From positions 352,833-416,832 of the forward strand of contig NZ_JACHEP010000001.1 of NCBI RefSeq assembly GCF_014201465.1: a stretch of 64,000 nucleotides of DNA, given 5' to 3'. Source of the DNA: Anoxybacteroides tepidamans. Lineage in GTDB: Bacteria; Bacillota; Bacilli; Bacillales; Anoxybacillaceae. Positions 17,156 to 26,317 of the stretch are shown one piece after another (within the stretch, counting starts at the first letter, position 1; each line of letters begins with the position of its first letter). A model generated the notes under the pieces. The model searched no databases. It had not been told where the DNA came from and worked only from the letters and a program-made list of their open reading frames with translations. The translations under genes and the position numbers were made by a program.

Positions 17156-17356
17156 TTACACAAATTGGATAAAGAATCCCTTCTTCTGTCCACGCGTTTT
17201 CGTCACATAAAAAGTGTGTAAATGATCATCATCCCAGTCAAAAGCAATTTGTAGCACGCGGTGAAATTCAGCAAACGTCATATCACTAGGAACTTGCAGC
17301 CGTCTCCAGACAGATGGTCGTACACCTTTTAACTTAACTTTTAACTGATAAATCAT
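17156..17356 (-). pseudogene. pRiA4b ORF-3-like protein, N-terminal fragment
   Basis: 66 residues beginning MIYQLKVKLKGVRPSVWRRL, with the conserved HRVLQIAFDWDDDHLHTF segment. This is the start of the plasmid pRiA4b ORF-3-like domain, which is normally about 150-180 residues. The frame stops early after KKGFFIQFV, and the following bases do not continue the domain. Such domains are often linked or fused to SEC-C motif proteins, one of which is encoded immediately upstream on this strand. Probably a decayed gene. The 230 bp between it and the SEC-C gene hold nothing recognisable. Confidence 0.65.
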
Positions 17357-17588
17357 CTTTCTTCATTCCCCCATGGTAAATATTGCACCTGAATCCGTGA
17401 CAACTTCTTCTCATAAGTACCCAAAAATCCGGTCATATCAAAGTTTTAGCTCATTTTTGTATATTCACCTATTGGGTGAAGGGCAACAAGTACAATATTT
17501 GTTGATTTATTGCGCTTTCTCGGCAGTTTGCACGCGTTTTTATCACGGATTCAGGTATTGCAAAAAAATGAACAGAAATTTTTGTTTT

Positions 17589-18734
17589 TTACTTCCCACA
17601 ACATTTTTTATACTTCTTCCCGCTTCCGCACGGGCACGGATCGTTGCGCCCCACTTTCTTTTCCGCACGACGATGTGGAACGTTTTTATAGTTCAAGAGC
17701 TGTTGTAATAACTGTTGATAATGCGCCTCCTTTTCATGCGCAATGCGTTTCCATTCTTCTAATTGTGGATGAGTAAGTCCCATCACGGTATAAAAACTGT
17801 ACGCTACTTGTTCTACGTCAATGGCTGAAGAAAACTTCCCTTCCTCTAAATAACTTTCAATCTCCGGCAGCGCTTCTTCGGAAAGATGGTGGCAAAGCGA
17901 TTCAAAGAAAAAGGCACGGTCTTCGGCGGCCTTAATTTTCGGGAATGCTTGGCGCAACGCCTGTAAGGCGAGCGGTGTTTTAATATTAGCCAATACGTGT
18001 GCCGCAAAGATTGACGGGTCTTTCTCTTCCGCATACGGCGCAACGGCACGAACGACCGCATCCGATTGAAACGCAATCAACGTTCGCTCCACTTCTTGAA
18101 TTAAAATATCTTCCTCCGTTCTCCTTAACAGACTCGCAACGAACGGAATATACGCATCCAATTTCATCAGACCAATCGCATAAACGGCAAAAATACCTTC
18201 GTAGGAAAAATAATCTTGTTGTTCGTTCTTTTTCAACACGTCTTCGATGTATGATTCCATCATCCAGCCTTTTTGCACAAGCGCGCGCACCATTTGTTTA
18301 GCAGCTGTAAACAAAATGTTATCATAACCTGTTTTGTGCTCTAAGTATGCGATGAACAAGTAGTATTCATCCCAAATGTCCTCTGCTGTTCCATGCAGCA
18401 TCAGTTCATACATATGCCAGTCGTCTTCTGACAAATACTGCAATAACTCAGACTTATGTTTTGCTGCGATTTCTGGAGCTAATGTGAACAAAAAGTCCTC
18501 TTTTTTCATTTCCAGTAATAGCTGTACTGCTCGGTCGCTGAACGTATGGTTTGAAAGATGGCGCAAAATTTCTCTTTCTCGATCCGTCCCTTTATAACGC
18601 ATCGCTTCTTCTAAAAGACGTTCCGTCCATTCAACCGGCACGTGCGGATAATCTTCTAGCGCTTGCAAGACAAAACGTTGAATGATGATATCGTCGCTTA
18701 ACAAATACGGTTCAATTTTTTGTAAAAAATCCAT
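17589..18734 (-). CDS. HEAT-like repeat protein with C-terminal SEC-C zinc motif
   Basis: 381 residues, largely alpha-helical in repeated helix pairs ([20 protein letters not shown] and similar), suggesting HEAT/armadillo-like scaffolding. It ends in a textbook SEC-C motif, [19 protein letters not shown], which binds zinc through CxCx(8)CC as in the SecA C-terminus. There is no signal peptide. Specific function unknown; proteins of this make-up are common single-copy genes in Bacillaceae. Start at ATG 18734 with AGGAATGG-type RBS. Confidence 0.75.
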   Translation of the reverse strand: MDFLQKIEPYLLSDDIIIQRFVLQALEDYPHVPVEWTERLLEEAMRYKGTDREREILRHLSNHTFSDRAVQLLLEMKKEDFLFTLAPEIAAKHKSELLQYLSEDDWHMYELMLHGTAEDIWDEYYLFIAYLEHKTGYDNILFTAAKQMVRALVQKGWMMESYIEDVLKKNEQQDYFSYEGIFAVYAIGLMKLDAYIPFVASLLRRTEEDILIQEVERTLIAFQSDAVVRAVAPYAEEKDPSIFAAHVLANIKTPLALQALRQAFPKIKAAEDRAFFFESLCHHLSEEALPEIESYLEEGKFSSAIDVEQVAYSFYTVMGLTHPQLEEWKRIAHEKEAHYQQLLQQLLNYKNVPHRRAEKKVGRNDPCPCGSGKKYKKCCGK

Positions 18735-18768
18735 CTACTCCATTCCTTTCCTATCTCATATAACTAGT

Positions 18769-19013
18769 CAGGCGTGTTGATTAACCATTAAAAACCAGTT
18801 GACATCGCTCTATTCCTAGCTTTTCTGCCGTAGTCGGCTAAGCTCAGCTTGCCGACTGGGAGTATTAGCATGCCCTCCTCGAACAATGAACGCTTTGCGG
18901 GCAAATGACATTTGCCCGCCGGCGTTCTTGTTCGAGGGAAGAGGCAGAAAAGCTTGTGTTCAGTCATATGATTCTGTGTTTTTTAGTAAAATAATGGATA
19001 ATCAACACTCGTG
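18769..19013. repeat. hairpin-rich MITE, copy A (full)
   Basis: A 245-bp element with ends CAGGCGTGTTGATTAACCA and (opposite strand) CACGAGTGTTGATTATCCA. It is flanked by the exact 9-bp direct repeat ATAACTAGT (18760-18768, 19014-19022), so it transposed here. Internally CTTTTCTGCC ... GGCAGAAAAG closes several nested hairpins (AGTCGGC...GCCGACT; CTCGAACAA...TTGTTCGAG; GCGGGCAAAT...ATTTGCCCGC). Related copies: 32836, 39019 and 46134. No coding capacity. Confidence 0.85.
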
Positions 19014-19029
19014 ATAACTAGTTTTATTA

Positions 19030-19609
19030 TCATTCATCATCCCCTTGCTTGTCTATCCCTAACCCCTGCAAATATTGCTGTAAACTTTCTTCTACACAGT
19101 CTGCTACTAGTGTTACAAATGGTTCGATATCCCCTTCGATACTTGCCTTTTCTAAAGTTCCATAATAACGCAAACGATGTTCAGGGGCTGCCTTAATGAT
19201 CGCTGGCGGATAACCGTGTTGCATCAAAATTAAATTCATCACTAATCGAGCCGTTCTTCCGTTTCCATCGGCAAACGGATGAATATACACTAGACGAAAA
19301 TGAAAATGAGAAGCTAACGCGATTGGATGAAGCGAATCTTTATTTCTTTCATACCATTCAAACAGTTGATTAATTTGTTCTTGCATATTTAAAAATGCGG
19401 CGGTTGATGAGCACTCCCCGAAATTCTTACATTATATGTCCGATACTTTCCTGCATTTTCATGATCGATGTTTTTCAACACTACATAATGAATTTGTTTT
19501 AAGATTCGTTCCATCAAACTCTCTTTAGCAGAAACAAGCTCTTCCACAAAATCAATCGCTTCCGCATGATTGATTGCCTCAAGATGTTCTTTTAGCCGTT
19601 TTCCGTTAC
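19030..19609 (-). pseudogene. Fic-domain protein, 5'-truncated and frameshifted
   Basis: Fic proteins transfer AMP or related groups to target hydroxyls. The active-site motif HPFADGNGR is intact at about 19255 in the downstream frame (19030-19386). The upstream part (MERILKQIHYVVLKNIDHENAGKYRTYNVR) is in another frame. One missing T in the TTTTT at about 19394-19398 would join them as PPHFLNMQEQINQL. The 5' end is cut near 19610, where the TnpB element's right end begins, so the element probably inserted into this gene. Confidence 0.75.
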
Positions 19610-19611
19610 AG

Positions 19612-19769
19612 AAAACTTATAAGACTTTATAAGAAACTTATAAAGATCTACGTTTCCTTCCTTGTTCATCGCACCCGATTTCGCCGAAGCTACTTTCGTT
19701 TGGTATAGTGCTCCGAAGGCTTAAACTCCCCACTAACGGATGGGTACATATCCATGATCGCGTGTCGTA
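19612..19769 (-). ncRNA. putative TnpB omega RNA / IS605 right end
   Basis: The 158 bp after the tnpB stop are non-coding and structured. They end in the subterminal palindrome CTTATAAGTTTCTTATAAAG followed by TCTTATAAG. In IS200/IS605 elements this region, with the 3' end of tnpB, is the guide (omega) RNA scaffold, and the bases beyond the right end act as guide. Here those bases are fic sequence. The exact boundary was not determined. Confidence 0.5.
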
Positions 19770-20954
19770 CTAAACCATGGACTTAGCGTAGTTTTTCAAG
19801 TTGATGCTTGCGTTCAAGTCTCGATCCATTTCCATCCCACATGCTTCACAATAGTACGTCCGTTCGGATAAAGAAAGCTTCTCTTTCACATGACCGCAAC
19901 GGCTACACCTTTTGCTTGAAGGATAGAAACGATCCGCAACAACCAACTTGATTCCACGCCATGCACATTTGTACGTCATTTGTCTTTTGAACTCATGGAA
20001 TGTTTGTTCTTGAATCGCTTTCGATAGCTTGTTGTTTTTAAGCATTCCACTTGTATTTAAATGTTCCATCACAACATACGCTGGTTTGGCTTTCACCAAT
20101 GTTGCCGTGATTTGGTGGGTATAGTTTAAACGTATATTTTTGAGCCTTCTTCGCTTTTTCAGAACAAGGAGTTCTAGCTTCTTGATGTTTTTTGTTTTTC
20201 TGTAACGGTATTCACCTCCTTTGGTTTGGATTTTATTCATTTCATACTTTCGCGACAGCTTTCTTTGTAGTCGCTTGATGCTTTTTTCCAACTTTTTCAC
20301 TTTGGGCGTTTGGTTGATGTTTTTGAACGTCCTTCCATTGCTTACCGTTGCTAAGTTTTTTACGCCTAAATCAACACCCATGCCTTCGGTGTAGGCTTCA
20401 TACTTCACTTCGACTTCTTCTACACCGATCGTTAAAAACCAATTGAGTCCGTCAAACACGACTCTTGGATTCGTATATTTCACATGCTTCCCATGCGGAA
20501 TTTTTCCTTTTTCGGCTAACCGAATCCAATTCAGCTTTTGCTTATTTTTCTTTCTCGAAGTGGTGAGTTTTTCTAATTTCACATGTGTGTCGGTCATTTT
20601 GATTTTTGCCGTATCTTGATAAAAACTCGGTCGGCTTCGCTTTTTCGTTTTAAACTTCGGAAACTCGGCTCTCCCTTCAAAAAAGTTTTCGTAGGCGGTT
20701 GAGGCGTCTTTGATCGCTTGTTTCGTGATGTTGTTGGAATATTGATTCAGCCACGCAAATTCTTTCGTTTTTTTGAGTTGCGTCAACCGTTTTCGGATGT
20801 TTTCATCCCCTAAAAATGTACCGCCATTTTTATAATTTTCTTGTTCTTGCGCTAACGCAAAATTGTACGCCCATCTGGCAACACCTGCGCATTGAAAGAG
20901 CTTCGTCTTTTGCTTATTGTTGGGCAGAAGCATGACTTTGTAGGTTTTCATCAT
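19770..20954 (-). CDS. tnpB: RNA-guided endonuclease TnpB (IS200/IS605 family)
   Basis: 394 residues, full length for TnpB. The N-terminal domain starts KTYKVMLLPNNKQKTKLF. The RuvC-like core has the catalytic residues visible: D in MGVDLGVKN, E in YVVMEHLNTSGM and D in DRDLNASINL. A C4 zinc ribbon (CSRCG...CEACG) lies between the last two. GGGAG precedes ATGATG. There is no tnpA transposase nearby, so this is a TnpB-only (IS1341-like) element that would depend on TnpA in trans. It occupies the space just downstream of the germinant-receptor A gene, where a C subunit gene would be expected, and its other side lies in the broken fic gene. Confidence 0.92.
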   Translation of the reverse strand: MMKTYKVMLLPNNKQKTKLFQCAGVARWAYNFALAQEQENYKNGGTFLGDENIRKRLTQLKKTKEFAWLNQYSNNITKQAIKDASTAYENFFEGRAEFPKFKTKKRSRPSFYQDTAKIKMTDTHVKLEKLTTSRKKNKQKLNWIRLAEKGKIPHGKHVKYTNPRVVFDGLNWFLTIGVEEVEVKYEAYTEGMGVDLGVKNLATVSNGRTFKNINQTPKVKKLEKSIKRLQRKLSRKYEMNKIQTKGGEYRYRKTKNIKKLELLVLKKRRRLKNIRLNYTHQITATLVKAKPAYVVMEHLNTSGMLKNNKLSKAIQEQTFHEFKRQMTYKCAWRGIKLVVADRFYPSSKRCSRCGHVKEKLSLSERTYYCEACGMEMDRDLNASINLKNYAKSMV

Positions 20955-21048
20955 CTTCTCCCAGCTCCTTTAGCATCTTCTTGGCTTTGTTTTAATTATA
21001 AAATAATCATGAGGTTTTTATAAATATTTGTGCATTTATAACTAACAG

Positions 21049-22482
21049 TTAAAAGCCCCCCTTTTTCTTCGTTCGCAAAAACTTCGGTTTGCGGTCAGAC
21101 ACGTGCGACGTCGGCTGCAACAAAGAGCGGATCGCTTCGTTCCATGTCAAACCGTACGAACTTAACAACGCTAAATACGGAACGCCGAAAGAACGAAGCC
21201 GTGCCAAATAAATGATAATGATAAAAAATGAAGAGAAAAAACCGAACAGCCCTAACGAGGCGGATAAAAGCAAACAGCCCATACGCAACAACGTCACCGA
21301 TCCGCCAAGTGACTGGTTGCCAATCGTATAACTAGCTAACGTCGACAACGCGACAATGACTACGACTGACGGGGAAATAAACCCCGCTCGAATCGCGGCA
21401 TCCCCGATAATCAAGCCGCCAACGACCGTCAACGTTTGCCCAATCGAAGACGGCAAACGCGCCCCTGCCTCGCGAAATAATTCGAGCAACGTAAAAACAA
21501 CAATAATCTCCATCGGTGCTGGAAACGGCAGCCCGAGGCGCGCCATCGTGACCGTCGCTAAAAGTGGAAATGGAATTTGATCTTGATGGTATGAAATAAG
21601 CGCTGTCCAAAATCCTGGCAAAAACACGGCCGTCATTAACCCCATTAAACGGAAAAAGCGGCTGAATGACACGACATAATACGGAAAATGGAGATCTTCA
21701 GGCGATTTTAATAAAAAGGATAAATTGGCCGGTCCGACGATCACGGAAGGATTGCCATCGACCAAAATCGCAAATCTACCTTTCAATAAACATTCCACGA
21801 CAAAATCGGGCCGCGTGGAATCGGCGATCATCGGAACGATCGAAGCAGGCTCATCTTCGATTAAACTTTCAAGCTGCATCGTCGAATAAATTCCATCCAA
21901 TTCCACTTTCTTTAGGCGCCGGACCACTTCGTTTAACAGTTGTTCATTCATAACATCGTCAAGGTACAACAAAGCAACCGTCGTCTTCGTTTCTGAGCCA
22001 AGAATAAACTTTTGATAACACAAATGCGATGTTTTTAACCGTTTGCGCAAGAGAGCGATATTCGTTTCCAGATCTTCCACAAACCCTTCACGCGGCCCGC
22101 GAATCGCGATTTCCGATTTCGACTCTTCCACTGACCGTTTCGGTTTTTCCGCCGCATCAATGGCGATAAAATAGTTTTTTTCAAATAAACAAACAATAAG
22201 AAACCCATCCAATACTTTTTCTGCCGCTTCACGAAGCGTAATCGACTCTGGCAGCGGCTGGCATTTCAGTGATTCCATACAAAAAGGAAAATGAGACAAA
22301 CCTTGAGCAGCTTTTTGCAGTTTCGGATCCACGTATTCATTGAGCAGTTCTTTGCTCACGACCGATTCACAATACAGCATAACGAACGGGCCTATAAAAT
22401 AGAGCTTAACATCGCTATATTTTACAAAAAAGTGAATGATTTCATCACGGTTACATTGTTGTAACGGTGTGTCATACGGCAT
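21049..22482 (-). CDS. spore germinant receptor subunit A (GerA family)
   Basis: 477 residues with the GerA layout: an N-terminal soluble domain (about 1-270) then roughly five membrane segments (FRLMGLMTAVFLPGFWTALIS, ATVTMARLGLPFPAPMEII, VGGLIIGDAAIRAG, and GFFSSFFIIIIYLARL). Conserved signatures include RPDFVVECLLKGRFAILVDGNPS and LPFPAPMEIIVVFTLLELFREAGARLP. It would sit in the spore inner membrane and take part in the response to small-molecule germinants. It starts four bases after the permease subunit gene, in B-then-A order. A C-subunit lipoprotein gene is absent from the window. Confidence 0.92.
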   Translation of the reverse strand: MPYDTPLQQCNRDEIIHFFVKYSDVKLYFIGPFVMLYCESVVSKELLNEYVDPKLQKAAQGLSHFPFCMESLKCQPLPESITLREAAEKVLDGFLIVCLFEKNYFIAIDAAEKPKRSVEESKSEIAIRGPREGFVEDLETNIALLRKRLKTSHLCYQKFILGSETKTTVALLYLDDVMNEQLLNEVVRRLKKVELDGIYSTMQLESLIEDEPASIVPMIADSTRPDFVVECLLKGRFAILVDGNPSVIVGPANLSFLLKSPEDLHFPYYVVSFSRFFRLMGLMTAVFLPGFWTALISYHQDQIPFPLLATVTMARLGLPFPAPMEIIVVFTLLELFREAGARLPSSIGQTLTVVGGLIIGDAAIRAGFISPSVVVIVALSTLASYTIGNQSLGGSVTLLRMGCLLLSASLGLFGFFSSFFIIIIYLARLRSFGVPYLALLSSYGLTWNEAIRSLLQPTSHVSDRKPKFLRTKKKGGF

Positions 22483-22486
22483 TTTT

Positions 22487-23575
22487 TTATCCCCTTTTTA
22501 CTAAAATCAACATCCCTATGAATAGCGATAAACCAACAAAAAAGCATAAAGAAGCGGGAAAATAAACGTGTTTAATGAAAGCGTAGAGTTCGGCATCTCC
22601 AATCCGAAAAAGAGACGCCCCTACCAATAACAGAGAGAGAATTCTTAACAGCCATTTCCGATGCGGTGTTGGAAGCGGAAAAAGGTCGGCACTAAGATAT
22701 AACAAAATCGAGAGGCGAATTAACGTCCCGGACAGCCATTGGTAAATCGAGAAAAAATCGACGTGGGAAATATATTTGCCGATTTGCAAAAGCCGCCATT
22801 GCTCATAAGCGGGATAGCGCTGATGGCTCGCTTCCGACACACCGAAAATCGTAATACTTCCCATGAGTGGGCCAAGCGTTAAACCGACGAGAATGAATCC
22901 GAGCAACCACATGTTTTTCAGCGGGATCGTTGGATAAATGCGGTGCTGTAACAAGATAACTAAAGCTATTTCTGCCAAACCGCCGCCGCTGTAAATGATT
23001 CCGTGCAGCGCCGGTGAAAACCCTTTTTCGAAAATCGGAAATAATCTTGTGTAGTCTTTATACATAAAATTCGTCGTCATCACAAAAAATCCGAGAATGA
23101 CGACAAAAAATAAAATAACGGCGGCTGATATCGCTAGCGATTGAATGTTGGACGAAGCGCAAAAATACGCGATCGTCGCAAACAATAGCGCTAATATGAG
23201 AATTGGCGTTTGCGGAAAGTACGACGTAATCGTCCAAGTCAACGTATCCTTGAATGTAATAAACATCATTAAAAAAAGAAACATGGCAACCACCAGCGAT
23301 AACAGCGATGCTAACAATAAGCCGAACCGTTCGCGGATCCATTCAAAAAAAGGTTTTCCCTTCATGTTTTTCACAATCCAATAAAGAAAAACGATCCAAC
23401 CGGTATAAAGACTAGCGGTGACAAGCACGGAGACCCAAGCATCACGCCCCGATACTTCCAATAAAATCGGAATCGCCATTACGTGATTGACAAGCCCGGT
23501 ACTCAACATAAAAATAATAAGCACTTGTTTCGGCGCAATTTTATCATCATTCATTTTTAACCAATCCCGTTTCAT
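22487..23575 (-). CDS. spore germinant receptor subunit B (GerB-type permease)
   Basis: 362 residues, ten or more hydrophobic segments, belonging to the endospore germination permease (GerAB/YndE) branch of the APC superfamily. It starts KIAPKQVLIIFMLSTGLVNH and shows GISY-like helix-1 features and a YSGGGLAEIALVILLQ helix. It probably holds the germinant-binding pocket, as established for GerAB. First gene of the two-gene unit. The region 23580-23715 upstream should hold its promoter; a sporulation (sigmaG) promoter is expected but I could not assign one. Confidence 0.9.
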   Translation of the reverse strand: MKRDWLKMNDDKIAPKQVLIIFMLSTGLVNHVMAIPILLEVSGRDAWVSVLVTASLYTGWIVFLYWIVKNMKGKPFFEWIRERFGLLLASLLSLVVAMFLFLMMFITFKDTLTWTITSYFPQTPILILALLFATIAYFCASSNIQSLAISAAVILFFVVILGFFVMTTNFMYKDYTRLFPIFEKGFSPALHGIIYSGGGLAEIALVILLQHRIYPTIPLKNMWLLGFILVGLTLGPLMGSITIFGVSEASHQRYPAYEQWRLLQIGKYISHVDFFSIYQWLSGTLIRLSILLYLSADLFPLPTPHRKWLLRILSLLLVGASLFRIGDAELYAFIKHVYFPASLCFFVGLSLFIGMLILVKRG

Positions 23576-23715
23576 GATTTTCTTTTACTATTATTTTCGT
23601 AAAGATGGAAAAGTATACTGAGCCGAGAAGAATGTACATGTCGAGTCAAACCGTTTTTTTATATAATTTCAAAATTTAGTAAGGAAAGAGATAAAATAGG
23701 AGGGGATAAAATCGT

Positions 23716-23753
23716 AAAAACCCACAAAAAGCTTCATGCTTTCGTGGGTTTTT
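23716..23753. terminator. bidirectional intrinsic terminator
   Basis: AAAAACCCAC ... GTGGGTTTTT with an inner AAGC/GCTT pair. It separates the germinant-receptor unit from the calcium-binding-repeat gene; the latter reads into it. Confidence 0.75.
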
Positions 23754-23797
23754 GACAATCGGAAGGGCTTTTGGAACAGTGCCCCCCCTCTTCGTAT

Positions 23798-24664
23798 TTA
23801 TGGAGCAGGAGTTGTTTGCACTGGTTGTTGAGTAGTTGTCTCACTTGGTATTGTCGAGTCATCATCAACTTCACCATCATCGTGATTGCCAGAATCAGCA
23901 GGATTATAACCCGACTTCACTTCATCGCCGTTGGACAATCCGTCACCGTCTGCATCTTCGTTGACATCTGCTACACCGTCATGATCACTGTCAGACTCTT
24001 CAAGATTGTAGCCTAATTGAATTTCAGCACCATTGGATAATCCGTCGTTATCATAGTCTTCATCGATATCTGACACACCGTCGTGATCGCTATCAGAATC
24101 GTTAGGATTATATTTCAATTCGAATTCGACGTAGTTTGCGACTTTGTCACCATCTTTATCTTCTTCACCATCAGGTGTGCCATCTTTATCCGAGTCAGCA
24201 TTAATCGGATTTGTCCCAACAATAAACTCTTCTTTCGTTGTCAATTTGTCGGAATCATTGTCTTCATCCGAATCTTTGATGCCGTCTTTATCCGTATCAG
24301 CCGACACAGGGCTTAATTTCGCTTGGATGTCCTGAAGGTTTGTCAAACCGTCTTTATCGTTATCTTCTTGACCATCAGAAATCCCGTCTCTGTCTGTATC
24401 TTTCGTTTTTGGATTTAAATTCAATTGATATTCTTGAATATTGGTTAAACCGTCTTTATCGAAATCTTTCGTAGCGATCGATTTTCCCTGTCCTAAATGG
24501 TATTTCTTTTGCCAATCGTCAGGAATCCCGTTTTTATCGCTGTCCACTTGCGCAACTTTTTTGATCTTCGCTTTTTTTGTGTCTTTCCCTTTAGCATCAG
24601 CAACACCTAGCCCTTGGGAAAAAATCAATGAAGCAGCTAATGCTCCTACCGCTAATTTTTTCAT
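23798..24664 (-). CDS. secreted thrombospondin type 3 / dockerin-like calcium-binding repeat protein
   Basis: 288 residues. A Sec signal peptide (KKLAVGALAASLIFSQGLGVADA) is followed by a lysine-rich segment and then about nine acidic repeats of the type DxDxDGxxD (DSDKNGIPDDW, DFDKDGLTNIQEY, DTDRDGISDGQED, DSDHDGVSDIDED and so on), each a probable calcium site as in thrombospondin type 3 repeats. The C-terminus is a serine/threonine/proline-rich tail with no LPxTG anchor, so it is secreted or held non-covalently. The RBS (GAGGGGTG) fits ATG 24664 rather than the ATG two codons upstream. It lies directly behind a c-di-GMP riboswitch, which suggests a role in surface attachment or matrix, an inference. 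Confidence 0.82.
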   Translation of the reverse strand: MKKLAVGALAASLIFSQGLGVADAKGKDTKKAKIKKVAQVDSDKNGIPDDWQKKYHLGQGKSIATKDFDKDGLTNIQEYQLNLNPKTKDTDRDGISDGQEDNDKDGLTNLQDIQAKLSPVSADTDKDGIKDSDEDNDSDKLTTKEEFIVGTNPINADSDKDGTPDGEEDKDGDKVANYVEFELKYNPNDSDSDHDGVSDIDEDYDNDGLSNGAEIQLGYNLEESDSDHDGVADVNEDADGDGLSNGDEVKSGYNPADSGNHDDGEVDDDSTIPSETTTQQPVQTTPAP

Positions 24665-24689
24665 ATACATTCACCCCTCTATTTTTTTA

Positions 24690-24782
24690 CCTGTGAACGG
24701 CAGCTGGCTGGCATAACAGCGATTGCTATGTTAGCCCCTATAGCTTTGCGTCCCAAGTTTTCACATGGTTTGCCTTTAAATT
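24690..24782 (-). promoter_or_regulatory. cyclic di-GMP-I (GEMM) riboswitch
   Basis: On the minus strand the core reads AAAGGCAAACC, then GGGACGCAAAGC, TATAGGGGCTA, and finally a P3-type hairpin ending ATGCCAGCCAGCTGCCG. These are the conserved blocks of the GEMM-I aptamer: GGCAAACC, the GACGCAAAGCnAnAGGG core and the GCCnG tetraloop-receptor side. It ends about 25 bases upstream of the start codon of the calcium-repeat protein. There is no separate terminator between aptamer and RBS, so control is probably at translation initiation. Confidence 0.85.
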
Positions 24783-24783
24783 T

Positions 24784-24812
24784 ATTATAATTTTGTTGTC
24801 GAATCTTGTCAT
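24784..24812 (-). promoter_or_regulatory. sigmaA promoter ahead of the riboswitch
   Basis: On the minus strand ATGACA (24812-24807) and TATAAT (24789-24784) are 17 bases apart. Transcription would begin at the first bases of the aptamer, so the promoter and riboswitch support each other. Confidence 0.65.
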
Positions 24813-24835
24813 GAGTAGTTTGAACTAGTAAAGAA

Positions 24836-24870
24836 GAAAGCGATTCAAAAAATCGCTGAGAGTCGCTTTC
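24836..24870. other. inverted repeat with terminator-like arms; remaining gap to 25068
   Basis: GAAAGCGATTC and GAGTCGCTTTC pair with one mismatch. The arms resemble the terminators at 25069 and 30592. The surrounding region, 24813-25068, contains no convincing gene; the short open frames there have no RBS and no recognisable domain. Confidence 0.4.
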
Positions 24871-25068
24871 TCTTCTTAGTGCAATTTTCGCTATGCTCAT
24901 TTTCTGTTCTTCTAACAAACTTCAACCAAAGACATACGATCAAAACCCTCTCATTTGATCGACTGCTAGAACTTTTTCAACTTCTAACATGCGGCTCGAG
25001 CAGTGTTCGCATATCCCAACGCCCATAGCGGACTTTCACCGCCAAGTTGATAGACATGCCTTGTGCGC

Positions 25069-25100
25069 AAAAAAGCGACTCGAAATACGAGTCGCTTTTT
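25069..25100. terminator. intrinsic terminator of the GHB/lactone operon
   Basis: AAAAAAGCGACTCG ... CGAGTCGCTTTTT, 22 bp past the stop of the iron alcohol dehydrogenase gene. Nearly identical to the terminator at 30592-30623. Confidence 0.8.
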
Positions 25101-25122
25101 CTTTGCAATGCAAATAGAAGTG

Positions 25123-26304
25123 TTATTTCGGCTCGGTTATTATCCCAGAAAAGGCAGATTGGTAGATTGTTCTTATATCGTGTTCTTGCAACAGCAAAGG
25201 ACTGCGCGCGAGTAATCGCTTTTGTTTCACCGCATCTTCTGTTAAACTCTCCAGAGCAGTTTCTTGTATTCCAAATCCTCCTAACGTTTTCGGAATCCCT
25301 ACATCATCGACGAGACGTGTAAGTTCCTCAACACATCGATAAGAAGCTTCTTCTTCAGAAAGATAACTCGAATTTCCGCCTAAAGCATTCAAAATATCCG
25401 CCATACGTTTCGTGCAGCTTTTTCGAATATATCCCATTACATACGGAAGTAATACAGCATTTGATTCACCGTGTGGGATATGAAATTGTCCACCTAACGG
25501 ATAAGCCAATGCATGGACACTGGCGACGCCGGCGTTAAAAAAGGCTAATCCGGCTAAATAACTGCCATTGCTCATATCGATTCTCGCTTGCTTGTCTGTT
25601 CCGTTTTCTACCGCTTTTCGCAGTGAGCGGGCAATCAAACGAATCGCCTGCAGCGCCAAACCATCTGTCGTTGGACTTGCGTTAACAGAAATATATGCTT
25701 CTACCGCATGCGTCAGCGCGTCAATCCCCGTAGCAGCCGTGACACGCGGGGGAACGGAAATCGTTAACTCTGGATCGACAATTGCGACATCTGCTAAAAG
25801 ATGATCATGTGTGACAACGTCTTTCGTTGTATCTAAAGAAAGAACGGAAATGTTTGTGACTTCAGATCCTGTTCCTGATGTAGTCGGAATTAAAATTTTT
25901 GGCAATCCTTTTGTATTTACTTTTTTTGTTCCGGTTAGATTTAAATAATCAGCAACCTTTCCTTCATGCATCGCTAAAACTGCGGCCAGCTTCGCCAAAT
26001 CCATTGCACTTCCACCGCCGACGCCAATAACCATATCAAAGTTGCCGTGACGCGTGAAAGAAACTAAATTCTCTCCAGTTTCTAACGGCGGTTCTGGAAC
26101 AACATCTGTGTAAACTTGAACATCATATCCTTGTTTCATAAGGGGAGCAGTCACCCGTTGAACTAATCCGATTTGTTCAAGAACAGGGTCTGTTACTACT
26201 AATATTTTCTGTGGAGAAAAGCGTCCAACCTCGGGAAGCAAATGTTCTAATGCCCCCCAGCCAACATAGCTTAGGGGAGTAAATGTGATTCGCGAAACAG
26301 TCAT
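25123..26304 (-). CDS. iron-containing alcohol dehydrogenase (probable 4-hydroxybutyrate dehydrogenase)
   Basis: Group III alcohol dehydrogenase of 393 residues. The nucleotide-binding GVGGGSAMDLAK motif and PTTSGTGSEVT are present, as are metal ligands in GIDALTHAVEAY (D and H), VHALAYPLGG and HIPHGESNAVLLP. An upstream extension of the frame overlaps the lactonase gene, but GGAGGG before ATG 26304 fixes the start (MTVSRITF). Third gene of the operon ALDH-lactonase-ADH. The same three enzyme types make up Agrobacterium blcABC (attKLM), where this enzyme oxidises 4-hydroxybutyrate to succinic semialdehyde. That role here is inference from synteny. Confidence 0.85.
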   Translation of the reverse strand: MTVSRITFTPLSYVGWGALEHLLPEVGRFSPQKILVVTDPVLEQIGLVQRVTAPLMKQGYDVQVYTDVVPEPPLETGENLVSFTRHGNFDMVIGVGGGSAMDLAKLAAVLAMHEGKVADYLNLTGTKKVNTKGLPKILIPTTSGTGSEVTNISVLSLDTTKDVVTHDHLLADVAIVDPELTISVPPRVTAATGIDALTHAVEAYISVNASPTTDGLALQAIRLIARSLRKAVENGTDKQARIDMSNGSYLAGLAFFNAGVASVHALAYPLGGQFHIPHGESNAVLLPYVMGYIRKSCTKRMADILNALGGNSSYLSEEEASYRCVEELTRLVDDVGIPKTLGGFGIQETALESLTEDAVKQKRLLARSPLLLQEHDIRTIYQSAFSGIITEPK

Positions 26305-26317
26305 CCGCTCTCCCTCC

